Positions 1 to 7,209 of a DNA stretch of 26,179 nt are shown one piece after another (position 1 is the first letter of the stretch; every line of letters starts with the position of its first letter). Position numbers and translations under genes: made by a program. The DNA is from a virus. The notes under the pieces are model-generated. The model ran no database searches and was not told the DNA's origin. It saw only the letters and a list, made by a program, of their open reading frames with translations. The stretch lies in the IMG/VR virus record IMGVR_UViG_3300035665_000212, positions 1 to 26,179 of that record, one strand, 5' to 3'.

Positions 1-1525
1 CTACACCGAAACCTGCGTTTACCGCTTGGCCTCCCATACGAAGCACATCCTCCTTGCGGTAGACCTTGCCAGATGCTACCATCTTCTTGCAGAACTCACG
101 GCTATTGGTCTTTGTAGATTCGGGAGCATAAGCATAACGAACCTTGTACCTCTTGCCTTCTTCAGTAACTCCGTCTTGGCTGCTCTTGGCGTTAGGGAAT
201 GCGCTGCCTGTTGATGCGAATGCGTACTTGCTTAATGCCTGCTCCGCATCGTAGTCAACGGGTCTTTCATCTACAAGCTCCCACTCATCCATATTCACGA
301 CCTCGCCTACTTCTTCTAAAGCAGCAAACGCCTCCTCAAACATCTCATCGCTCGGCTCTTGGCTTGACAATTTAACGCCAGTCTCCTCCTCACGGGTCTC
401 CATATCCATAGGCGTAACTACGTCTTCCGTAAACTCCAAAGGCTGAAGGGTCTTGAAGTACAAGTTTAGGCTGATGTCGTTGTACGCAAGAATCATATCT
501 ATGCCGTCAATGATAATCTCCTGCTTAGGTCGGATTACAAGGTTATCCAAAAGCGTAGATGCGGTCTTTAGTTCATCAGCGTTGTTGCCGAGTCCCGAAT
601 TGTCTTTAATACCCAATAGCATAGGGCTTACGATACGATGCGACACCATTATCTTCTGCGTGGCTTCAGCACTCAAGAATTGGTACTGCTCTGCGGCATC
701 CGATAACTGAACAGGGTCAACCGTTGCAGCAAGGTCTTTGTTATCGTTGAACGCAAGGATAAACTTACCAGAGTTTGAACTACCGCTAAACTTCGTTGCA
801 ATCTGCTGCTCTATGGTTCTGCGTTCTTCTTCACTCGGTACTCCGTTGTTGAAGTTGATAAGCATAGAAGGCGAAAGGCCGTTCTGAATGTTGTTGATGT
901 GGTAGTTGGCAATCTCCTCCTCAAGTTCTGCGTATGGAAGTCCACCTTGATAGTCAACGGGGGAGTAGTAGTAGAATCCTGCTCGGTATGGCTTGATGTA
1001 CAATATCTCCAATCCCTCACGGCTTGTGCCAAATGCAGGGATGCGTACCGCAGTCTCTTTTCTGTTCTTTACATCGTTCCAATCCTTTGCGTAGTAGTAC
1101 GCCTCAATCTCTCCGTCTTCGTTGCACCTTGCAGCTCTCAACGTCTCTACTGGGATGTGCTGAACCTCTACAATCATATTGTGGTCTGCGGAGTACACCA
1201 CTTGAAATGCACATTGCCCCATCATCACATAGTCGGCTACGACCTTCTGCAAGCAGGCTTTCGTGAACAAGCCACGCATCGCTGCGTACTCGCTCGGCTT
1301 CTTGGCAGAGTCCGTTGCATCCAAGCCCTTACCAAAGGTCATATCCATCAAAGAGTTGAGGATGGCGTTATTGGTAGGTGAGCCGTTGTATCGGTCAATT
1401 AGGTAGCCGAAGTAGTCGTTGTTATTTCCGTATTCTACATAGTCCTTGCCCTGCACCTCTTTAACAACAGGTGTGGTGTAGGAACTGAAGTTCACAACGT
1501 GGACTTTAGATGATGATGTACTCAT
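1..1525 (-). CDS. Phage portal protein, C-terminus cut by the window edge
   Basis: An open frame of 508 codons starts at ATG 1525 and runs off the left edge without a stop. The portal forms the dodecameric ring at one capsid vertex through which DNA is packaged. The protein has the look of portal proteins of Bacteroidota phages: an N-terminal stretch with NNDYFGYLIDRYNGSPTN (about residues 31-48), a long alpha/beta core, and a helical segment around SHRIVSPMLLGIKDNSGLGN that resembles the stem/crown region. The core ends near residue 400; after an acidic stretch comes an extra segment starting near KRYKVRYAYAPES with SREFCKKMV and GKVYRKEDVL, which looks like a separate domain appended to the portal. 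The start overlaps the upstream gene by 20 bases. The portal call rests on remembered family patterns and on the neighbouring capsid and protease genes. Its place at the far end of the structural cluster, not next to the terminase, is unusual. Confidence 0.8.
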   Translation of the reverse strand, partial: MSTSSSKVHVVNFSSYTTPVVKEVQGKDYVEYGNNNDYFGYLIDRYNGSPTNNAILNSLMDMTFGKGLDATDSAKKPSEYAAMRGLFTKACLQKVVADYVMMGQCAFQVVYSADHNMIVEVQHIPVETLRAARCNEDGEIEAYYYAKDWNDVKNRKETAVRIPAFGTSREGLEILYIKPYRAGFYYYSPVDYQGGLPYAELEEEIANYHINNIQNGLSPSMLINFNNGVPSEEERRTIEQQIATKFSGSSNSGKFILAFNDNKDLAATVDPVQLSDAAEQYQFLSAEATQKIMVSHRIVSPMLLGIKDNSGLGNNADELKTASTLLDNLVIRPKQEIIIDGIDMILAYNDISLNLYFKTLQPLEFTEDVVTPMDMETREEETGVKLSSQEPSDEMFEEAFAALEEVGEVVNMDEWELVDERPVDYDAEQALSKYAFASTGSAFPNAKSSQDGVTEEGKRYKVRYAYAPESTKTNSREFCKKMVASGKVYRKEDVLRMGGQAVNAGFGV

Positions 1526-1841
1526 TGTTGTAGCTTGTTTCTTCGGTGTAGACGTTTTCGTTCACCGTAAATTTCTCGTAGTCTGTTTGCGAAGTTACGA
1601 ATACCCTATCTCGATATATTAGATTTCCCGATGCGAATACCTTCAACCCATAGAATCTATTATTGACAAGTACGAACGTGCCTGTGAGGGTCATAAAACC
1701 ATTCGCAGAGGCAGCAGTAACCGCAGGTGTTGCGGTGGTGTTTGTTGATTCATCAATCAGCGCAATCGTAACGCTCGCAGGGAATGTGCGAGGTATGATT
1801 ACTATTGCTTGTGGCGAGGCTGATACTTGAAGAATATGCAT
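1506..1841 (-). CDS. Small beta-rich virion protein (unknown)
   Basis: This gene encodes 111 residues from ATG 1841. The frame is open further upstream to 2000, but that would run through a terminator and deep into the preceding gene, so the start MHILQVSASP is preferred. The sequence is rich in beta-branched and small residues, with no transmembrane segment and no recognisable catalytic motif. Its C-terminal part (VNNRFYGLKVF, then SYNNEYIII) resembles short virion-associated proteins that sit between the tail tube and portal genes in related phages. It overlaps the portal start by 20 bases. The leader holds TAAAAGGTTATTT, the same 13-mer as in front of the tail chaperone gene at 12299. A role as a head-tail connector or capsid decoration protein is inference from position only. 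Confidence 0.65.
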   Translation of the reverse strand: MHILQVSASPQAIVIIPRTFPASVTIALIDESTNTTATPAVTAASANGFMTLTGTFVLVNNRFYGLKVFASGNLIYRDRVFVTSQTDYEKFTVNENVYTEETSYNNEYIII

Positions 1842-1873
1842 CTTAAATAAATAACCTTTTAATTCCGATTTGT

Positions 1874-1903
1874 TTGAAAATAGAAAAGGGGCTTGCGCCC
1901 CTT
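1874..1903 (-). terminator. Factor-independent terminator after the probable tail tube gene
   Basis: On the minus strand AAGGGGC-GCAA-GCCCCTT forms a perfect 7-bp hairpin with a 4-base loop (1886-1903). It is followed by TTTTCTATTTTC, a discontinuous T-rich tract. It lies in the 85-base gap between the 182-residue gene and the next start. Because portal transcription must pass it, it probably acts as a partial terminator or 3' stabiliser. Confidence 0.75.
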
Positions 1904-1926
1904 CAACTATTCTGCCTTGCGGTAGG

Positions 1927-2475
1927 TTACGAGTTTGAACCCACAACAATCGTGTCAGTTGCACCTGCAAGTCCTGCGAATGGATTGGCAGTAGTAGCAC
2001 CTGCGATGAAGTTGGCAGGCATTGTCTCTTGCCCTTCCATTGTCAAAGTGTAACCCGATAGGTCACCCATTGCCGCACCAGTTACAATCGTTCCACCCGT
2101 TACTTCAGCACCGTTGTTCATACCCATAAGGAATGCGTTGCCGTTGTAGTCTTGTACGATAACGTAAGGGCGGCCATAAGCAAGCAACTTCAATTCTTTG
2201 TTGTCCTCCTTCGTAAGTTTGGTCAACGTCAAATTCAAAGTCTGCGTGAAGAAGGTTGTGCCATTATCACGGCTTGAGTTAAAGGTTTGCTCAAAAGAGC
2301 TATTGCCTTTTACCAAGTATTGGTAAGCAGAGAAAGTACCACTAATGTTGGTTACCTCATCGTTGGTGAGGGTAATAGTACCCAAGTCACCATAATCTAC
2401 AAAGTACACGGCACGGATGCCACCTACTACGTCTTTACAGGGTACTGCCCTGCCTTTAGTTAAATCACAAGCCAT
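1927..2475 (-). CDS. Probable major tail tube protein
   Basis: The gene encodes 182 residues from ATG 2475. The predicted composition is beta-rich, without signal peptide or membrane segment, and Ser/Thr/Gly/Asn are abundant. The middle-to-late part carries YGRPYVIVQDYNGNAFLMG (about residues 100-118), followed by EVTGGTIVTGAAMGDLSGYT, a pattern of strand, turn and aromatic residues resembling the tail tube proteins of Bacteroidota siphophages. It lies directly after the major capsid gene, and both genes are bounded by strong terminator hairpins, as expected for the two most abundant virion proteins. The leader is AT-rich (CAATAAAACAAAAAAACA) without a Shine-Dalgarno site. A capsid decoration or head-completion protein cannot be excluded; the tail tube call is an inference from pattern and context. 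Confidence 0.5.
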   Translation of the reverse strand: MACDLTKGRAVPCKDVVGGIRAVYFVDYGDLGTITLTNDEVTNISGTFSAYQYLVKGNSSFEQTFNSSRDNGTTFFTQTLNLTLTKLTKEDNKELKLLAYGRPYVIVQDYNGNAFLMGMNNGAEVTGGTIVTGAAMGDLSGYTLTMEGQETMPANFIAGATTANPFAGLAGATDTIVVGSNS

Positions 2476-2496
2476 TGTTTTTTTGTTTTATTGGAA

Positions 2497-2535
2497 TTAA
2501 AAAAGAGGGCGAGGACATAGCCCAAGCCCCCTCTT
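2497..2535 (-). terminator. Factor-independent terminator after the capsid gene
   Basis: On the minus strand AAGAGGG(GG)C pairs with GCCCTCTT (2526-2535 with 2503-2510), with a 15-base loop, followed by a run of six T and AATT. It lies in the 78-base gap between the capsid and probable tail tube genes, 18 bases after the capsid stop. Confidence 0.75.
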
Positions 2536-2553
2536 GATTTATGTTAACTTGGA

Positions 2554-3480
2554 TTAACTGTACAGCACACAGTCAGCTCCGATTCCGTACTGAACTCCTG
2601 CGAAGAAGCGAAGGATTACGCGAATATTGGCACTTCCGTCAAGGTCGGACATATCGAGGACACGCACTTCGTTTCTCTCATCAGCCAAACCGCAGCCGAA
2701 AAATAGGTTTGAAGCTTCAGCAGCAACCATCTTGTTAGAAGGAAGACCGTTTGCCATAGCAACGCGGATGCCATCAAAGTACAAGTCTCCGTTGCCGTAC
2801 CACATTGTGCCTTGATTGTCAACACCATTTGCTCCAAGACCCGAAGTTCCAAATCCACCAAGAGCGCGGACATAAGCCTTTGCAACGTTCTGTGGAACGT
2901 AGATGGTCAAGTCCTCTTTGCCGTAAAGGGCAGAAGGGATAGCATCTACAACTTTACCAAGCTCGGTGATTACGTTTGCAGCAGTCACGGTGGTAGCGGT
3001 TACGTCAATAACATCAGAGTCAGCAGTCATCAAAGAAAGGAATCCGCTAAACTCACCTGCACTTGCAGCGTTTCCGTTCCAAATGTTCTGCTCAATCTTT
3101 TGGGCAGTCTTTGAAGCAACGTGAGCGATAAGGAAGTCAGCGAAAGAAGCAGGAATGCTATCGTAAGCGGAGACTCCCATCTGACCACCAATCCAAGATG
3201 AGTAGTAGTCTTTCTTGCAAAGCTGCAAGTTTACCTGAAAAGGCTCAACGGCAAGAACGCGGTCGGTCAAAGTCAAGGTAGAAGTTGCATCAAAGTCGCA
3301 CGTGCCATCTTTTACGATGTCGTTGGTGTTCACCTTCTGCAAGGTGGTTTTGTAGTTTACGTTTGGAAGAATCTCAATGAGTCCTTTGTCCAAAGTGTTA
3401 GCAGAAAGAAGCGCAGCAGAGATATACTTCTGCGCAAAAATACCTGCGTAGTTTGTAGTGATTGAAGTAGTTGTGGGCAT
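2554..3480 (-). CDS. Major capsid protein, HK97-fold type
   Basis: The gene encodes 308 residues from ATG 3480. It builds the icosahedral head shell. The layout fits HK97-fold capsid proteins: an N-terminal segment (MPTTTSITTNYAGIFAQKYI), an E-loop-like region after LQLCKKDYYSSWIGG, a long helix with FADFLIAHVASKTAQKIEQN (about residues 114-133), the P-domain element YVPQNVAKAYVRALGG (about 195-210), then GDLYFDGIRVAMANGLPSN and a C-terminal strand-rich end (RFFAGVQYGIGADCVLYS). There is no long N-terminal delta domain, consistent with the separate scaffold-like gene just upstream. Gaps to the neighbours are 9 and 78 bases, the latter holding a terminator. The leader AATAAATAAAA before ATG has no Shine-Dalgarno sequence. 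Confidence 0.88.
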   Translation of the reverse strand: MPTTTSITTNYAGIFAQKYISAALLSANTLDKGLIEILPNVNYKTTLQKVNTNDIVKDGTCDFDATSTLTLTDRVLAVEPFQVNLQLCKKDYYSSWIGGQMGVSAYDSIPASFADFLIAHVASKTAQKIEQNIWNGNAASAGEFSGFLSLMTADSDVIDVTATTVTAANVITELGKVVDAIPSALYGKEDLTIYVPQNVAKAYVRALGGFGTSGLGANGVDNQGTMWYGNGDLYFDGIRVAMANGLPSNKMVAAEASNLFFGCGLADERNEVRVLDMSDLDGSANIRVILRFFAGVQYGIGADCVLYS

Positions 3481-3489
3481 TTTTATTTA

Positions 3490-4068
3490 TTATTTGTTGA
3501 TTCGTGCAAGGACTCGGTCAATCGTCTTTTGGGGGCGGTTGGTACTCATCTTTTGGACTTGCTTTGTTTCGGGGTTGTGCTTGATGGCTTTCGCAGCAGG
3601 TGCGGCAGATAGTTCTGCTTTAACCGCAGCCATCTCCTCCTTCTTGGCGTAACCGCCCATCTCCTCACGCATTCCTTTCATCTCCTCGCGCATCATTGCA
3701 ATTTCTTCGAGAACTCTCTCAATGATTGCAACAACCGCAGGGGCTTCTTCTGCCATTGGCATATCAGCAAGTTCAGTAGCTGCTTCGGCCTCAACCTCAA
3801 CTTCTACCTCTGCTTCAGCGGATGCTTCTTTAATTTCAGCGATTACGCCTTCTTCGGTGATGACGAGTACACGACCATCTTCAAGTAGGTGTTCGCCAAC
3901 TGGAGCAGCAACTCGGTCATCGCCACTTACGACAAAGACTTCGTTACCTGCTTCAAATGATTCTGCCTCAAGAACGGCTCCGTTCTCAAGTGTCATTTGC
4001 TCGAACTTAACCTCGCGGATGGAGGACAGTTCAGCAAGGATGCGGTTAAGTATATTATTCGCTTTCAT
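3490..4068 (-). CDS. Probable scaffold / head-assembly protein
   Basis: The gene encodes 192 residues from ATG 4068, ending 9 bases before the capsid start. The N-terminal 80 residues look like a small beta domain (LENGAVLEAESFEAGNEVFV, then DGRVLVITEEGVIAEI). It is followed by a very acidic Glu/Ala tract (about residues 84-110), a predicted coiled coil with repeated MREEMKGMREEM (about 125-138), and a basic C-terminal tail (NRPQKTIDRVLARINK). An acidic, helical middle plus a basic tail directly upstream of the capsid gene is the usual profile of a scaffolding protein, which is lost from the head during maturation, here perhaps cut by the protease two genes upstream. No enzyme motif is visible. 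The function is inferred from composition and position. Confidence 0.6.
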   Translation of the reverse strand: MKANNILNRILAELSSIREVKFEQMTLENGAVLEAESFEAGNEVFVVSGDDRVAAPVGEHLLEDGRVLVITEEGVIAEIKEASAEAEVEVEVEAEAATELADMPMAEEAPAVVAIIERVLEEIAMMREEMKGMREEMGGYAKKEEMAAVKAELSAAPAAKAIKHNPETKQVQKMSTNRPQKTIDRVLARINK

Positions 4069-4108
4069 ATCTAACTAATTAAAGGGGTTTTGATTATTTG
4101 TAACATTT

Positions 4109-4333
4109 TTAGAGGTCTTGCCATAGAGTATTTGTGGACTCCCATAGCGTGTTGATGGTCTGCCACTCCTCGCCAAGTATGACAACGCTTGTGCCTTGAC
4201 CCACTAACGAGCCTATCCCTTGCGCTTGGATAGTGCCATCGCAGCAGTTGGACTTGTAGGTGTTGTCTTTGCATAAGCATCCACGCCTGCCACCTCTCGG
4301 TGAAGCAACGGGAAGTTTTTGTGGTCTATACAT
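4109..4333 (-). CDS. Small cysteine-containing virion-cluster protein
   Basis: The gene encodes 74 residues from ATG 4333, overlapping the end of the protease gene by 8 bases. It begins with a basic stretch, PQKLPVASPRGGRRG, followed by CLCKDNTYKSNCCDGTIQAQ, which holds four cysteines in the pattern CxC...CC. It then ends in a polar tail rich in Trp and Thr. The CxC/CC arrangement resembles short proteins found near the capsid genes of other Bacteroidota phages. The cysteines could bind a metal or form disulfides in the virion, but no family function is known to me. A second open frame in the same place (4071-4280) has no such features and was discarded. Confidence 0.6.
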   Translation of the reverse strand: MYRPQKLPVASPRGGRRGCLCKDNTYKSNCCDGTIQAQGIGSLVGQGTSVVILGEEWQTINTLWESTNTLWQDL

Positions 4334-5261
4334 TGTTAAGTTCTTTTAGTTTAGATTCTGCCCAACGCTTACCTGCAAGACCGCCCCATAGCAGGAATGA
4401 TATTGTGCCGCAGGCTTCGCTATTGCTTTCATCGTAGTATTCTTCGGCTCTTGATAAGTACGAGTACATCCGCGTAATGGTCTCTACGCTTACAGGCTTG
4501 CCCTGTGCGAGTTGCTGCGCCCTTACCTTACCGACAGGCGTTGCACACTTGTTGCCGTTCTTCTCGTTTAGTTCAATGCCACGCTTGGCGTTGTTCTTTA
4601 CCGCATCGGGGTAGTCAGAGAACGACTCCATCTCGGTGCGTGTTCCCGACTTCTTACGACCATCTCTTTTTATGATTGCAACAATCTGCGCAAGCATCAA
4701 TGCTGCTTCCTGCTCCTCAAGATGCGCCATCTCTTGCTTAGCAAGGTTTAGCTTGTCCACAAAGTACCCCTCAATAGAGAATCCTTTGACCTTTCCTGTC
4801 TTGACAAAGTTTGTCCAAATCTCAGGGTTGTTGACTTTCATAGATACCATCCAAGTGCCTACGGGCAAATCAAAGCCGTACTTCTTGCTCTTGTCGTGTA
4901 CCTCATCTTCAATAATCCAAGACTCCACAACCGTGAGTCCGTTGATGCCTACCTCGTGTTCAAGCGTAGCGTTGTTCTGCTTGGACTTCTGAAAGAACAT
5001 CTCGCTTGCTTTGCGGATGGTGGCTTCGCTGAAGTAAACATAGAACTCCTCTTGCCCCTCTGCTCGGTAGATAGGTTTGTTGGGTACGAGTGCTGCTCCC
5101 ATAAGGATGCGCTTCTCATCGCTCTGCGTGGCAAACTCCAACCGTTGTGAGTTGAGGGCAATAAAGTCCTCCTCAATAGCAGGATATTCTACAAGGGAGA
5201 TTGCATCAATGCCAGTTAGCAGCATTGATTCATCTAGTATTAGTTCAATTAGTTTCATCAT
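4326..5261 (-). CDS. XkdF-like prohead protease with C-terminal extension
   Basis: The gene encodes 311 residues from ATG 5261. Residues 50-170 match the XkdF/S78-type serine protease pattern: VYFSEATIRKASEMFFQ, then NNATLEHE with candidate catalytic His102, LTVVESWIIED, GTWMVSMKV, and KVKGFSIEGYF with candidate Ser162. Such enzymes cleave scaffold and capsid during head maturation. From about residue 215 a second, separate module follows (FSDYPDAVKNNAKRGIELNE ... VGKVRAQQLAQGKP ... GGLAGKRWAESKL), a small domain also seen fused to other phage head proteins; its function is unknown. The start is coupled to the tape measure gene through ATGATG, with the TGA at 5260-5258. The next gene overlaps by 8 bases. 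Being downstream of the tail genes and upstream of scaffold and capsid is an unusual position. Confidence 0.8.
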   Translation of the reverse strand: MMKLIELILDESMLLTGIDAISLVEYPAIEEDFIALNSQRLEFATQSDEKRILMGAALVPNKPIYRAEGQEEFYVYFSEATIRKASEMFFQKSKQNNATLEHEVGINGLTVVESWIIEDEVHDKSKKYGFDLPVGTWMVSMKVNNPEIWTNFVKTGKVKGFSIEGYFVDKLNLAKQEMAHLEEQEAALMLAQIVAIIKRDGRKKSGTRTEMESFSDYPDAVKNNAKRGIELNEKNGNKCATPVGKVRAQQLAQGKPVSVETITRMYSYLSRAEEYYDESNSEACGTISFLLWGGLAGKRWAESKLKELNNV

Positions 5262-7075
5262 CCGAATGTTGCGGTTCTTACTCTTTGGCGTTGTAGTTGT
5301 TGCGAGGTCGTTACATCACCACCCACAACGTATGCACGGATGGGTTGGCTGAACTGACCTCCTATGCTCTGTGCAAGTTGGTTCACGCCACCCTGTCCTA
5401 CGATGTTAAATTGCGGTGGTTGTGATGGCGCGGTTGGGGTAGATGTAGGTGTGGATGGCGGTGAGCCGCCTCCCGTTGGTTGGGCGCGGTTAATGTCACG
5501 AATTGATGCAACGGTTGTTGCTGCAAGGGCTGCTAATTGAATGCCCCTATTTATTGAACCAAAGGGTTCTGGTAGCGATGTGCTATTCTTGAAGATTCCG
5601 ACTGCTGCTTGCGCTGCATCTATAAGCACATTTGCTGATGCTACGGCTTTGCTATTCTTGAATAATGCACCAAGCGCACCCTGTACCGCATCAATGGACT
5701 GATTAACCATTGCGGCCTTTGCATCTTGTGCCGCCTTCTCCAATGCCGTTTGAGCATCGGTTGTCTTTTTTGTGATAGCAACAATCTCTGCTGATTGCTT
5801 TTCTTCAAGAGCAAGCCTCTGTTCTGCTGACAATTCATCCAACTGAAGCAAGGCGAAGTACTTATCACGAACTGCATTTATCTCACGTTCTTGGTCGGTG
5901 AGTAGCATCTCGTATGCCTTATCCAATGATGCGCTCTGCTGCAAATCAAAGTCTGATAATGCTTTCTCCTGCAATGCTGCAAAGGCTTCTTCGGCCTTTA
6001 TCTTCTCATCGGCAGCGGCTTTCTCCTCTGCTCGCAATCCCTTTACTTCAATACCAAGCCTGCGCTTGCGAGCGATGCTCGCCTGCTCTAACTCCGATAC
6101 ACGAGCCTCTGCCTCTGCAATGGCTACGAGTTGCTCCTCGTTTGTTTCTGATATTCTTGCCTGCGCCTGAAGAGCTGAAAGCCTTAGCTTTTGGTTTTTG
6201 ATTTCTTTGGATGCAACGGTCTCTTCTAACGCTCCTGCTTTTAGTACCGCAGCGATACGCTCCTCTGTGCTTTTGGTTAGGTCATCAGCAACGAAGCGAG
6301 CCTCTGCTATCTGCTTGTTTGCCTTTGCACGTTCTACAATTAGCGCACGTTCGGCATCCTCTACGTCATTCAATAATCCTGCGACTCTTGCTCCCTCTTT
6401 GGCTGCTGCCGCTAACGTCTTGGCAAATTCAGCCGCAGCAGCACCTGCTGCCCCAATCTTGTCGGTGACGTTCTCAACTCCAAGCGCAACCTTGCCTGCT
6501 GCATCGGCTGCGGTCTTTGCCGCTTCTTTGAACTGACCCTTTAAGACAAGACCGATTGCTTTACCAAGAGCAGGCAGTAACTCTAAAAGCCCCTCAATTC
6601 GGTTTGTGATATTTTCTTTTAGCAGTTTGCCAAAATCCTTGAGTGCTTGCTGCGGATTCTGAAATGCCTCAAAGAGCTTCTCCCCAAGTTTAACAAGTAC
6701 ATCAGTAAGTTTGCCAACGACTGCACCAAGTGCGCCAAGTACAACCGCTAATGCATCACCACCACGCTCGGTGTTCTTAAAGTAGGTGACAAGAGACGTT
6801 ACCGCGACAAGCAGCGCCCCCAAGCCAGTTGCGATGATTGCTCCTTTGAGTGTGCCGAATGCTTTTACCGCACTACCAATGCCACCCTGCAAACTCTTGA
6901 ACGCAGATACTGCACCTCCTGTGCGCTTGTCTAATGCCTCAAGGCCATCTTTGATAGCATCGTTGCTCTCTTTGGCTTTGGTCTGCGTCTTGTCAGCCTC
7001 TATCCCTACGGCCTTAAGCGCAGCGATTGCTTGACTTGCATCACCTTTAATCTCAATTATTTCAACTGCCGCCAT
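5258..7075 (-). CDS. Tail tape measure protein
   Basis: The gene encodes 605 residues from ATG 7075. It sets tail length and is threaded in the tail lumen. The N-terminal third has a hydrophobic segment (about residues 78-98, GAIIATGLGALLVAVTSLV) within a Gly/Ala-rich region. Residues 230-480 are almost entirely helical and rich in Ala, Glu, Lys and Gln, with coiled-coil stretches such as QLVAIAEAEARVSELEQASI. A Pro/Ser/Thr linker (about 525-550) leads to a short C-terminal domain ending in DVTTSQQLQRQRVRTATFG. At roughly 0.15 nm per residue this predicts a tail near 90 nm, a short siphovirus tail; that is an estimate. The gene starts inside a 50-residue gene (19-base overlap) and ends in an ATGA junction with the protease. 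Confidence 0.9.
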   Translation of the reverse strand: MAAVEIIEIKGDASQAIAALKAVGIEADKTQTKAKESNDAIKDGLEALDKRTGGAVSAFKSLQGGIGSAVKAFGTLKGAIIATGLGALLVAVTSLVTYFKNTERGGDALAVVLGALGAVVGKLTDVLVKLGEKLFEAFQNPQQALKDFGKLLKENITNRIEGLLELLPALGKAIGLVLKGQFKEAAKTAADAAGKVALGVENVTDKIGAAGAAAAEFAKTLAAAAKEGARVAGLLNDVEDAERALIVERAKANKQIAEARFVADDLTKSTEERIAAVLKAGALEETVASKEIKNQKLRLSALQAQARISETNEEQLVAIAEAEARVSELEQASIARKRRLGIEVKGLRAEEKAAADEKIKAEEAFAALQEKALSDFDLQQSASLDKAYEMLLTDQEREINAVRDKYFALLQLDELSAEQRLALEEKQSAEIVAITKKTTDAQTALEKAAQDAKAAMVNQSIDAVQGALGALFKNSKAVASANVLIDAAQAAVGIFKNSTSLPEPFGSINRGIQLAALAATTVASIRDINRAQPTGGGSPPSTPTSTPTAPSQPPQFNIVGQGGVNQLAQSIGGQFSQPIRAYVVGGDVTTSQQLQRQRVRTATFG

Positions 7076-7209
7076 TGTAGCTTAATATATTCGTTCCATC
7101 CTTCGGGTAGTTTGTTCTTGCCTTTGGCAATTTCAACGCAGTCACCTGCGCCAAGCCACTCATCCGAGTTTAGTATTTCAATTAAATAACTTAAATAGGT
7201 GGGCTTCAT
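7057..7209 (-). CDS. 50-residue protein before the tape measure gene
   Basis: This short gene starts at ATG 7209 in an ATGA overlap with the stop of the 715-residue tail gene. It stops at TAA 7059-7057, 19 bases inside the tape measure gene. The 50-residue product (MKPTYLSYLIEILNS at the start, PEGWNEYIKLQWRQLK at the end) is soluble-looking and amphipathic, with one cysteine. The coupled start, the overlapping stop and the fact that it fills the only gap between two structural genes support it as real. No function can be assigned; the position suggests a tail-assembly accessory role. Confidence 0.7.
   Translation of the reverse strand: MKPTYLSYLIEILNSDEWLGAGDCVEIAKGKNKLPEGWNEYIKLQWRQLK

Noticed and set aside
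1506-2000. Long version (164 residues) of the small virion gene
   Set aside because: The extra 53 residues run through a terminator hairpin and the end of the upstream gene; ATG 1841 has a suitable leader.
4071-4280. 69-codon minus-strand frame overlapping the four-cysteine virion gene
   Set aside because: It lacks a coherent pattern; the frame 4109-4333 has the CxC/CC motif and a proper overlap with the protease gene.
6198-6536. Plus-strand open frame of 112 codons within the tape measure gene (and similar ones at 3722-4078 and 899-1381)
   Set aside because: They are antisense shadows of Ala/Glu-rich or portal coding sequence, show Ala/Ser/Leu-biased composition and no motif, and lie against the single transcription direction.
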